Positions 4,534 to 10,647 of a DNA stretch of 10,647 nt are shown here, in pieces; within the stretch, counting starts at the first letter, position 1, and each line of letters begins with the position of its first letter. The stretch lies in assembly GCA_045656345.1 (NCBI GenBank), contig JAZOQZ010000030.1, forward strand, positions 1-10,647, read 5' to 3'. A model generated the notes under the pieces. That model was not told the origin of the DNA and did no database searches. It was given only the letters and a program-made list of their open reading frames with translations. Source of the stretch: SIG452 sp045656345 (GTDB taxonomy: Bacteria; Bacillota; Clostridia; UMGS1840). The translations under genes were made by a program, and so were the position numbers.

Positions 4534-5967
4534 ATGCAGGAAACAATTTTGAATCTTGTTGCAAATGCCAACAAGTATCTGTCCGACTATATTCTGATTG
4601 CTCTGTTAGTCGGCACAGGTTTATTCTTCACCTTTAAAACGAAATTCGTTCAGGTTCGTTGCTTTGGTGAAGGTATGAAGAAGGTATTTGGTAATCTGAA
4701 GTTTAAAGGCGGCAAACAGGAAGGCGGAATTTCATCATTCCAGGCACTTGCAACCGCTATCGCAGCGCAGGTTGGTACCGGTAACATCGTAGGTGCATCC
4801 GGTGCGATTTTAGTTGGTGGTCCCGGTGCTATCTTCTGGATGTGGGTAATTGCCTTCTTAGGTATGGCAACCATCTATGCAGAAGCAACTCTGGCACAGG
4901 AAACCAGAATTACTGATGCCGAAGGTAATGTTCACGGCGGTCCCGTGTATTACATCAAAAAAGCATTCCCCAATGGCTTCGGTAAATTCCTGGCAGGCTT
5001 CTTTGCCATCGCAACCATTTTAGCGCTTGGCTTCATGGGCTCTATGGTGCAGTCCAACTCCATTGCAGAATCCGTAAACACCGCATTCGGTGTGCCCACT
5101 TATGTGATTGGTATTGTGTTAGCTGTTGTTTGTGCATTCATCTTCATCGGCGGTATCAAGAGAATTGCAGCAGTTGCAGAAAAAATCGTTCCCATTATGG
5201 CAATCCTGTTCCTGATTGGCGGTCTGGTTGTGCTTTTATGCAACCTTTCCGGTCTGGTAGAAGCTGTTTGCATGATCTTTAAATTTGCATTCACTCCGTC
5301 TGCGTTAATCGGTGGTGGAATCGGTTATGCTTTAAAAACTGCAATCAGCCAGGGTGCAAAGAGAGGTCTGTTCTCCAACGAAGCAGGTATGGGTTCCACT
5401 CCTCACGCTCACGCAATGGCAAAGGTTGAAAAACCCCACGATCAGGGCGTTGTTGCTATGGTTGGTGTGTTTATCGACACCTTTGTGGTACTCACTATGA
5501 CCGCTCTGGTTGTAATCACTACCCTTTACACCGGTCCCAACGGACTTGGCAATATGGCTCCCGAAGCATATAATGCTATCGTAAATGGTGATAGCCTGTT
5601 CCTCGGTGAGACACTGCTTTCCAAAACCAATGCGATGCAGGTTGCAGTAACCAACGGTTTCCCCACATTTATGAGCAGTATCGGTAACGGTTTTGTTGCA
5701 ATTTGTCTGTTGTTCTTTGCTTTTACCACCATCATCAGCTGGAATTTCTTCGGTAAAATCAATGCACAGTACCTTACCAAAAATAATAAAGTAATGACAG
5801 TTTTGTATTCCATTGTTGCAATTGTGTTCATTGTTCTGGGTACCCTTGCTTCCAATAATCTTGTTTGGGAACTCACAGACTTCTTTAACTACCTGATGGT
5901 AATTCCCAATGCGATTGCGCTGATTGCGCTTTACAAGATTGTGGTAAAACATTCTAAGAAGCAGTAA
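4534..5967 (+). CDS. Sodium:alanine/glycine symporter, AGCS family
   Basis: Inner-membrane symporter of 477 residues, normal for the alanine-or-glycine:cation symporter family (AlsT/DagA type), which uses a Na+ or H+ gradient to import Ala or Gly. Family signatures are VGTGNIVGASGAI (residues 80-92), the block ending AEATLAQETR (116-125), HGGPVYYI (134-141) and GAKRGLFSNEAGMGSTPHAHA (274-294). About ten to eleven hydrophobic segments can be traced, with a short basic tail (KHSKKQ). The ATG at 4534 follows AGAGAGGA by about 9 nt. The upstream glycine riboswitch points to glycine as the main substrate, which is inference from regulation. Codon use leans to GGT, GTT, GCA and ATC more than in the flanking genes, as in highly expressed genes. 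It is monocistronic, bounded by terminators on both sides. Confidence 0.95.
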   Translation: MQETILNLVANANKYLSDYILIALLVGTGLFFTFKTKFVQVRCFGEGMKKVFGNLKFKGGKQEGGISSFQALATAIAAQVGTGNIVGASGAILVGGPGAIFWMWVIAFLGMATIYAEATLAQETRITDAEGNVHGGPVYYIKKAFPNGFGKFLAGFFAIATILALGFMGSMVQSNSIAESVNTAFGVPTYVIGIVLAVVCAFIFIGGIKRIAAVAEKIVPIMAILFLIGGLVVLLCNLSGLVEAVCMIFKFAFTPSALIGGGIGYALKTAISQGAKRGLFSNEAGMGSTPHAHAMAKVEKPHDQGVVAMVGVFIDTFVVLTMTALVVITTLYTGPNGLGNMAPEAYNAIVNGDSLFLGETLLSKTNAMQVAVTNGFPTFMSSIGNGFVAICLLFFAFTTIISWNFFGKINAQYLTKNNKVMTVLYSIVAIVFIVLGTLASNNLVWELTDFFNYLMVIPNAIALIALYKIVVKHSKKQ

Positions 5968-5980
5968 ATTTCTTAAAAAC

Positions 5981-6015
5981 AAAGGCAACCTGTTTGAAAG
6001 ATAGGTTGCCTTTTT
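5981..6015 (+). terminator. Intrinsic terminator after the symporter gene
   Basis: AAAGGCAACCT (5981-5991) pairs perfectly with AGGTTGCCTTT (6003-6013), an 11-bp stem with an 11-nt loop, followed by TTTTTG and a second T-rich run. It starts 13 nt after the symporter stop codon and separates that gene from the trkA promoter. Confidence 0.93.
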
Positions 6016-6033
6016 GCTTTTTTTGTGATTTTC

Positions 6034-6062
6034 TTGACTTTAAAAATTTCATTTGATATAAT
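6034..6062 (+). promoter_or_regulatory. Sigma-A-type promoter for trkA-trkH-rodA
   Basis: -35 TTGACT (6034-6039) and -10 TATAAT (6057-6062) with a 17-nt spacer. The predicted start near 6069 gives a leader of about 40 nt with AGAGG (6098-6102) as the trkA ribosome binding site. No riboswitch-sized leader (such as a c-di-AMP element) fits in that space. Confidence 0.85.
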
Positions 6063-6109
6063 ATAAAGTAAGATAGTTTAATCTGAAAGTATAAAAAAGA
6101 GGCGAACTT

Positions 6110-7468
6110 ATGAATATTATTATCGTGGGGTTGGGAAAGGTTGGTCAGAAGCTGGCAGAACGCCTGAGCCTGGAAAAAGAACATTCCATTACCGTGATTG
6201 ACTTAAAGCAGCCGACGGTGGCCGATGTCGTGAATTCCTATGACGTGATGGGGATTACCGGAAGCGGAACCAAAATGGAAGTGCTGAAGGAGGCAGGCAT
6301 TGCCTCTGCAGACATTCTGGTTGCCGTGACCAGATCGGATGAGCTCAACCTGCTGACCTGTTTTCTTGCCAGAAAGCTGGGCTGCACCAACACCATTGCC
6401 CGGGTAAGAAATCCGGAATATAAAAACGAAATTCAGCTGTTTCGGGATGATTTTGGTCTTGCAATGATTATCAATCCCGAAGCGATTGCCGCAGAAGAGA
6501 TGGCAAGATTGCTCCGATTCCCCTCTGCCGTTCAGATTGACACCTTTGCCAAAGGCAGAGTGGAAATTTTAAAATTCAAAATTTCCGACACCTCTGCTCT
6601 TTGCAACTTAAAGCTGATGGAAATTTCCCAGAAATTAGGTTGCAATATTTTGGTTTGCGGCGTAGAACGTGGGGAAAAAGCTTTTATTCCCGGCGGTGAT
6701 TTTGTGTTAAAAGCAGGAGACTATGTGAGCATTGTGGGCACCGTTCACGATGCCACCCAGTTTTTCAAAAAAATCGGTCTGAAAACAGGGAAAGTGAAGA
6801 ACACCATGATTGTGGGCGGCGGAAAAACCGCTGTATATCTGGCAGACCGTTTGTTAAAAGCAGGCATTGAAGTCACAGTGATTGAGCAAAACCCCTCCCG
6901 TTGTGACGAGCTGTGTGCCATTTTGCCTAAGGCAACCGTCATCAACGGAGACGGCACCGAAAACCGTCTTCTCATTGAAGAGGGGATTGATTCCTGCGAA
7001 TCCTTTGTGGCACTCACCAATTTAGACGAAGAAAACGTGATGCTTTCCCTCTATGCCAAAACCCGCACAGACGGCAAGATTATCACCAAAATTAACCGTA
7101 TTGCCTACGATGAAGTTATCAGCAATTTAGGGCTGGATACCATCATCTACCCCAAAGACATCACGGCAGAATATATTCTGCGTTTTGTTCGTGCAAAAAA
7201 CAATTCTATCGGCAGCAATATTGAAACTATGCACGAAATTTTAGACGGCAAGGCAGAAGCGTTGGAATTTCATATTTTGCCAAACGCTCCCGTTGCCAAC
7301 CAAACCTTAGAAACCCTGGACTTAAAGCCGGAGGTTTTAATTGCCTGCATCAACCGTCAGGGCAATATCATCACTCCCCGTGGGAAAGATATGCTTCTTC
7401 CCGGGGACACTGTGATTGTGGTGACATCCCGTAAAGGATTTACCGATATTGCCGATATTTTAAGATAG
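6110..7468 (+). CDS. trkA: Trk potassium uptake regulatory subunit TrkA (double RCK)
   Basis: Cytoplasmic, nucleotide-binding gating subunit that docks on the TrkH potassium channel. The 452-residue length with two tandem RCK units separates it from single-RCK KtrA. The first Rossmann unit has GLGKVG (residues 7-12), an acidic ribose-binding residue D31 and GSGTKMEVLKEAGI (51-64), followed by a TrkA_C-like region around 150-215. The second unit starts at MIVGGGKTAVYLADRL (233-248), with acidic E259 and NGDGTENRLLIEEGI (279-293), then a second C-terminal region at about 375-452. In the second unit the loop is GGGKTA, looser than the first GxGxxG. AGAGG lies 7 nt before the ATG. trkH begins 10 nt after the stop, so subunit and channel are made from one transcript. 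Very secure. Confidence 0.96.
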   Translation: MNIIIVGLGKVGQKLAERLSLEKEHSITVIDLKQPTVADVVNSYDVMGITGSGTKMEVLKEAGIASADILVAVTRSDELNLLTCFLARKLGCTNTIARVRNPEYKNEIQLFRDDFGLAMIINPEAIAAEEMARLLRFPSAVQIDTFAKGRVEILKFKISDTSALCNLKLMEISQKLGCNILVCGVERGEKAFIPGGDFVLKAGDYVSIVGTVHDATQFFKKIGLKTGKVKNTMIVGGGKTAVYLADRLLKAGIEVTVIEQNPSRCDELCAILPKATVINGDGTENRLLIEEGIDSCESFVALTNLDEENVMLSLYAKTRTDGKIITKINRIAYDEVISNLGLDTIIYPKDITAEYILRFVRAKNNSIGSNIETMHEILDGKAEALEFHILPNAPVANQTLETLDLKPEVLIACINRQGNIITPRGKDMLLPGDTVIVVTSRKGFTDIADILR

Positions 7469-7478
7469 AGGAACCGTT

Positions 7479-8918
7479 ATGAATTACCGAATGATTTTGC
7501 ACACATTGGGTCTGGTGCTCAATTTTGAGGGCATCTGTATGCTCTTACCCTTCCTTTGTGCGTTGGGATTTTCAGAGCAGAATCCTTTCCTCTTTTTGGT
7601 GTGTATGGGAATCTGTTTTCTGGTGGGCATCCCCCTCACCTTAATCCGACCCAAAGTGAAAAGTATGTTTGCCAAAGAAGGCTTTATTATTGTGGCGCTT
7701 TCCTGGATATTACTCAGTATTTTCGGGTCGTTGCCCTTCTTTTTATCCGGGGAAATCCCCTCTTTCACCGATGCGCTCTTTGAAACCGCTTCCGGTTTTA
7801 CCACCACCGGTGCATCCATTCTGCCCGATGTGGAAGTGATGTCAAAATCCTTGTTATTCTGGCGTAGCTTCACCCATTGGATTGGCGGGATGGGGGTAAT
7901 TGTGTTTTTAGTGGCACTTCTGCCTCTCTCCGGTGGCGATAACCTGCATCTGCTTCGGGCGGAAAGCCCCGGGCACTCCGTGGGAAAATTGGTTCCCCAC
8001 GTGAAATCCACCGCTAAAATTTTATATGCCATTTATATTGGACTCACCGTTTTGCAATTCGGTTTGATGATGGCAGACCCCGGTATGGATTGGTTCACTG
8101 CCGTCACCTTGACTTTCGGCACAGCCGGAACGGGTGGCTTTGCCATCTTAAATTCGGGATGTGCTTCCTATTCGCCTTATATTCAATGGGTTTTAACTGT
8201 GTTTATGCTGATTTTCGGGGTAGACTTCACCTTCTACTATTGCATCCTGATGAGACGGTATAAAACGGCATTTTCTATGGAAGAAGTGCGTACCTATCTG
8301 CTGGTTGTGATTGCGTCTGTCGTGTTGATTGGGCTGAACATTGTTTCCATCATCGGCACCACCGCAGACACCATCCGTCACAGTGCTTTTCAGGTGGCGT
8401 CCATTATCACCACCACCGGATATTCCACCGTGGACTTCAATCTCTGGCCCCAGTTTTCCCAGATGATTTTAGTTGCCCTGATGTTTATGGGTGCCTGTGC
8501 AGGAAGCACGGGTGGCGGTATGAAAGTATCCCGTATTATGGTGCTTGTGAAAAGTATTCTCAAGGAACTGCGTGTGCTCACTCATCCCAAATGCACCACC
8601 AAAGTGAAGTTAAACGGACGTCCCTTAGAACACGAAACCCTCCGGGGTATCACCGTATTTTTCATTTCATACATTGCAATTTTTGCCTTTTCGCTGTTGG
8701 TAATCAGCTTGGATAATTTCGATTTTACCACCAACTTTACCGCCGTTGCGGCAACTCTTTCCAACATCGGTCCGGGATTATCCGGAGTGGGTCCCACCGC
8801 AAACTTTTCGGGTTACTCTGCCGTTTCCAAAGTGCTTCTCACCTTGGTGATGATTGCAGGCAGACTGGAAATTTTCCCCTTGTTGGTGTTATTTGCCCGA
8901 AAAACCTGGAAACGATAA
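7479..8918 (+). CDS. trkH: Trk potassium transporter membrane subunit TrkH
   Basis: Integral membrane potassium-translocating subunit, 479 residues, close to the usual TrkH size. All four pseudo-repeats of the selectivity filter can be read: TTTGAS (residues 108-113), TAGTGGFA (215-222), TTTGYS (311-316) and NIGPGL (429-434). The glycine-rich intramembrane gating loop is GSTGGGMKVSR (342-352). The C-terminal MIAGRLEIFPLLVLF (458-472) is also characteristic. GAGGAA between the trkA stop and the ATG is the ribosome binding site. With trkA it makes a complete Trk uptake system for osmotic and membrane-potential homeostasis. The next gene, rodA, starts 37 nt after the stop with no terminator between, so it probably belongs to the same transcript. 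Confidence 0.97.
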   Translation: MNYRMILHTLGLVLNFEGICMLLPFLCALGFSEQNPFLFLVCMGICFLVGIPLTLIRPKVKSMFAKEGFIIVALSWILLSIFGSLPFFLSGEIPSFTDALFETASGFTTTGASILPDVEVMSKSLLFWRSFTHWIGGMGVIVFLVALLPLSGGDNLHLLRAESPGHSVGKLVPHVKSTAKILYAIYIGLTVLQFGLMMADPGMDWFTAVTLTFGTAGTGGFAILNSGCASYSPYIQWVLTVFMLIFGVDFTFYYCILMRRYKTAFSMEEVRTYLLVVIASVVLIGLNIVSIIGTTADTIRHSAFQVASIITTTGYSTVDFNLWPQFSQMILVALMFMGACAGSTGGGMKVSRIMVLVKSILKELRVLTHPKCTTKVKLNGRPLEHETLRGITVFFISYIAIFAFSLLVISLDNFDFTTNFTAVAATLSNIGPGLSGVGPTANFSGYSAVSKVLLTLVMIAGRLEIFPLLVLFARKTWKR

Positions 8919-8955
8919 ACCTGCACCGTATGTTGCAGGATCACGAGGAAGATTT

Positions 8956-10068
8956 ATGGAAAAACTCAGACAAACATTAAGAAATCTGGATATCCCCTTG
9001 ATTAGTGCCGTTTGCATTTTGTGTGTCATCGGGATCTTTTTGGTGTCCTCTGCTACCGCCTCTTTATCCGGCGGCAAAACTCAGGTCATCATTCAGACCG
9101 GTGCCTTTTTATTAGGCTTGGTGTGTTGTTTGTTCTTAGCCTTTTTAGATTACGAGTTTTTAGCCTCCAAATACCTTTATATCATCGGGATTGACCTGTT
9201 TTTATTGGTATTGGTGCTCCTCATCGGAACCGGTGCCGATGAAGTGGGCGGCAACAGCTGGATTCGCTTCGGTCCCATTGGGATTCAACCGGCAGAACTG
9301 GTGAAAATCGGGTTTATTCTGTCCTTTGGTTTTCAGCTGGATAAGTTTAAAGACCGTATCAACGAGTTGCCTGTGTTGCTGTGTGCATTGGCACATATCG
9401 GGGTGTTGGTCACCCTCATTATGCTGCAGCCCGACTTTGGAACCACTATGGTTTTCATTTCCATCTTTATTGCCATGATTTTTGTGGCAAAAATCAGCTG
9501 GAAGTATATTATCACTGCCTTAGGTGCCATTGCCGTTACGATTCCGATTTTATGGTTCTTTGTGTTCAAAGATTATCAGAAAAACCGAATTTTAACCTTC
9601 CTGAATCCTGAGCTGGACGCCCAGATGTCCGGCTATCAGGTGATGCAGTCCAAAACCGCTGTGGGTGCCGGACAGGTCTTCGGACAGGGTTTATATAACG
9701 GCATTTTAACCCAAAATAATTTCCTCCCTGCCAAGCATACCGACTTTATTTTTGCCGTGGCTTGTGAAGAAATGGGATTTTTGGGTGCACTGCTCATTTT
9801 AGGGCTGATTTCCTTTATCGTGTTTCGTTGTTACTATATTGCCTACCACGCCAAAGACCCGTTGGGATCCTTTATTGCTATCGGCGTGGGTACCATGTTT
9901 TTGGTGCAGTCCTTTGAAAACATCGGTATGACCATCGGCTTAACCCCCGTAACCGGTATCACTCTGCCTTTTTTAAGCTACGGAGGCTCCTCTATGGTCA
10001 CCAATCTGATTGCGATTGGTCTTGTCTTAAATGTGAAAATGAAAAATAAAAACCTGTCATTCTTATAA
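8956..10068 (+). CDS. rodA: RodA-type SEDS peptidoglycan glycosyltransferase
   Basis: Polytopic membrane enzyme of the SEDS family that polymerises lipid II into glycan strands, normally with a class B PBP in the elongation complex. The 370-residue protein has the family blocks GGNSWIRFGPIGIQPAELVKI split at residues 98-107 and 108-118, LQPDFGT (157-163), GYQVMQS (226-232), LPAKHTDFIFAVACEE (257-272) containing the conserved Asp (D263) taken as catalytic in the family, and NIGM...PVTGITLPF..SYGGSS (322-346). The NIGM wording and the length favour RodA over FtsW. An in-frame ATG exists at 8854 inside trkH, but GAGGAA (8945-8950) lies 5 nt before the ATG at 8956, and the N-terminus MEKLRQTLRNLDIPL is typical. 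No cognate PBP, mreB or mreC is nearby. The FtsW/RodA choice is likely but not certain. Confidence 0.9.
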   Translation: MEKLRQTLRNLDIPLISAVCILCVIGIFLVSSATASLSGGKTQVIIQTGAFLLGLVCCLFLAFLDYEFLASKYLYIIGIDLFLLVLVLLIGTGADEVGGNSWIRFGPIGIQPAELVKIGFILSFGFQLDKFKDRINELPVLLCALAHIGVLVTLIMLQPDFGTTMVFISIFIAMIFVAKISWKYIITALGAIAVTIPILWFFVFKDYQKNRILTFLNPELDAQMSGYQVMQSKTAVGAGQVFGQGLYNGILTQNNFLPAKHTDFIFAVACEEMGFLGALLILGLISFIVFRCYYIAYHAKDPLGSFIAIGVGTMFLVQSFENIGMTIGLTPVTGITLPFLSYGGSSMVTNLIAIGLVLNVKMKNKNLSFL

Positions 10069-10080
10069 TACGGCTTGAAA

Positions 10081-10125
10081 AATCATTCTCACCGATTTTC
10101 CTGCGCCTTGATGGTGCGAATTTGC
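10081..10125. repeat. Intergenic element B, candidate relative of the 2111-2264 element
   Basis: Just after the rodA stop lie TCTCACCG (10087-10094), CTTGAT (10107-10112) and CGAATTTGC (10117-10125), the same anchors in the same order as in the ybeY-holB spacer (TCTCACCG 2126-2133, CTTGAT 2179-2184, CGAATTCTGC 2193-2202). GCGCC (10103-10107) pairs with GGTGC (10113-10117) with one G-U pair around the loop TTGAT. The 45-nt segment between the first two anchors in element A is reduced to 12 nt here. Homology is suggested by eye only. Confidence 0.33.
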
Positions 10126-10130
10126 TTTTG

Positions 10131-10162
10131 AAAAGACGGAATTGGAAAATCCCGTCTTTTTT
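10131..10162 (+). terminator. Intrinsic terminator of the trkA-trkH-rodA unit
   Basis: AAAAGACGG (10131-10139) pairs with CCGTCTTTT (10152-10160), a 9-bp stem with a 12-nt loop, and the run of six T (10157-10162) forms the U-tract. It lies 62 nt after the rodA stop and upstream of the guaA promoter. Confidence 0.85.
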
Positions 10163-10197
10163 AATAAATTTTTTTCTAAAAACTTACGAATAACTAC

Positions 10198-10226
10198 TTG
10201 AAAATCGGAAAAAACTATGTTACAAT
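10198..10226 (+). promoter_or_regulatory. Sigma-A-type promoter for the GMP synthetase gene
   Basis: -35 TTGAAA (10198-10203) and -10 TACAAT (10221-10226), spacer 17 nt. The predicted start near 10233 gives a leader of about 36 nt, too short for a purine riboswitch. The 9-mer TACTTGAAA occurs at 10195-10203, overlapping the -35, and again at 10239-10247 in the leader. Confidence 0.72.
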
Positions 10227-10268
10227 AAAAAATCATATTACTTGAAATGACATTTTAGGAGGGATATT

Positions 10269-10647
10269 ATGGATACCAATAAAAGACCCGATACCATGGA
10301 ACGTATCACCACAAAAGAACTGGCAGACAAATTTATCGCAGAACAGGTTGCCTTAGTGCAACAGCAGGTTGGCGATAAAAAGGTGCTCTTAGCCTTATCC
10401 GGCGGTGTAGACAGTTCTGTTGTGGCAGCGCTGTTAATCAAGGCCATCGGCAAACAGTTGGTTTGCGTGCACGTAAACCACGGTCTGATGAGAAAAGGCG
10501 AATCGGAAGACGTTATCGAAGTGTTCCGCAATCAGATGGATGCCAACCTGATTTATGTGGATGCTACCGACCGTTTCCTGGATTTACTGGCAGGCGTTAG
10601 CGACCCTGAGAAAAAACGTAAAATCATCGGTGGCGAATTTATCAAGG
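10269..10647 (+). CDS. guaA: GMP synthetase ATP-pyrophosphatase subunit, GATase-less form (3' end outside window)
   Basis: Converts XMP to GMP using ATP and ammonia, the last step of guanine nucleotide synthesis. The visible 126 codons begin directly with the ATP-pyrophosphatase domain: the PP-loop SGGVDSS is at residues 44-50, followed by VHVNHGLMRKGESE (67-80), FRNQMDANLIYVDA (86-99) and GVSDPEKKRKIIGGEF (109-124), all GuaA-like. A usual bacterial GuaA carries an N-terminal class I glutaminase of about 190 residues before this point. It is absent here, and an in-frame TGA at 10248-10250 shows that it is not upstream in frame. The ATG is supported by AGGAGGG (10257-10263) 5 nt ahead; Met10 has no such site. 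The gene has its own promoter and runs off the right edge. The enzyme may use a separate glutaminase subunit, as archaeal GuaA does, or free ammonia; which one is not visible. Confidence 0.88.
   Translation, partial: MDTNKRPDTMERITTKELADKFIAEQVALVQQQVGDKKVLLALSGGVDSSVVAALLIKAIGKQLVCVHVNHGLMRKGESEDVIEVFRNQMDANLIYVDATDRFLDLLAGVSDPEKKRKIIGGEFIK

Noticed and set aside
5332..5988. A 218-codon open frame on the minus strand, antisense to the symporter gene
   Set aside because: It has no family resemblance, is rich in Cys/His/Asn as expected from reverse reading of a biased gene, and lies opposite a clear AGCS gene.
7484..8032. A 182-codon minus-strand frame opposite trkH
   Set aside because: Shadow of the trkH reading frame; no ribosome binding site or recognisable domain.
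8854..8955. A longer rodA start at 8854, overlapping trkH
   Set aside because: The extra 34 residues do not look like a SEDS N-terminus, and the ATG at 8956 has GAGGAA 5 nt upstream.
10163..10268. Purine riboswitch or PurR box upstream of guaA
   Set aside because: The leader is about 36 nt, too short for the aptamer. A vague CGAA-containing stretch at 10185-10195 does not match the PurBox well enough to call.
1..10647. Mobile elements, CRISPR arrays, toxin-antitoxin or defence genes
   Set aside because: None seen. All large frames are accounted for by housekeeping, transport or cell-wall genes.

Overview
The window reads as a chromosomal, mostly housekeeping stretch of a low-to-moderate G+C Bacillota genome, most likely an uncultured gut member of the Clostridia. 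Supporting signs are strong AGGAGG-type ribosome binding sites, sigma-A-like promoters with 17-nt spacers, a tandem glycine riboswitch, a holB-ricT pair, and protein sequences of clostridial character. The taxonomic call is inference; no rRNA or lineage-specific marker is present. I see no mobile element, CRISPR array, tRNA or rRNA.

Layout. (1) 1-471, minus: the N-terminal part of a branched-chain aminotransferase (ilvE), cut by the window edge. (2) 472-726: a divergent promoter region with one promoter facing each way and two small dyads. (3) 727-4106, plus: a DegV-family fatty-acid-binding protein, ybeY (rRNA maturation), holB (DNA polymerase III delta') and ricT (PSP1 domain). A 180-nt structured, repeat-like spacer lies between ybeY and holB. 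(4) 4152-5967: a consensus promoter, a two-aptamer glycine riboswitch, an intrinsic terminator and a sodium:alanine/glycine symporter, closed by a second terminator at 5981-6015. (5) 6034-10068: promoter, trkA, trkH (potassium uptake) and a RodA-type SEDS peptidoglycan polymerase, followed by a second repeat-like element and a terminator at 10131-10162. (6) 10198-10647: promoter and the start of a guaA-like GMP synthetase that lacks the N-terminal glutaminase domain.

How it fits together. The best-resolved circuit is the glycine one. The 3' end of aptamer 2 (4391-4402) can form 12 contiguous pairs with the 3' arm and U-tract of the downstream terminator (4475-4486). This predicts an OFF switch: glycine locks the aptamer, frees the terminator and shuts down its own importer. 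Other points worth following are the GATase-less GMP synthetase, a 9-nt self-complementary insertion in the core of aptamer 1, and two related-looking intergenic elements placed just after stop codons. I did not find a convincing undescribed multi-gene system here.
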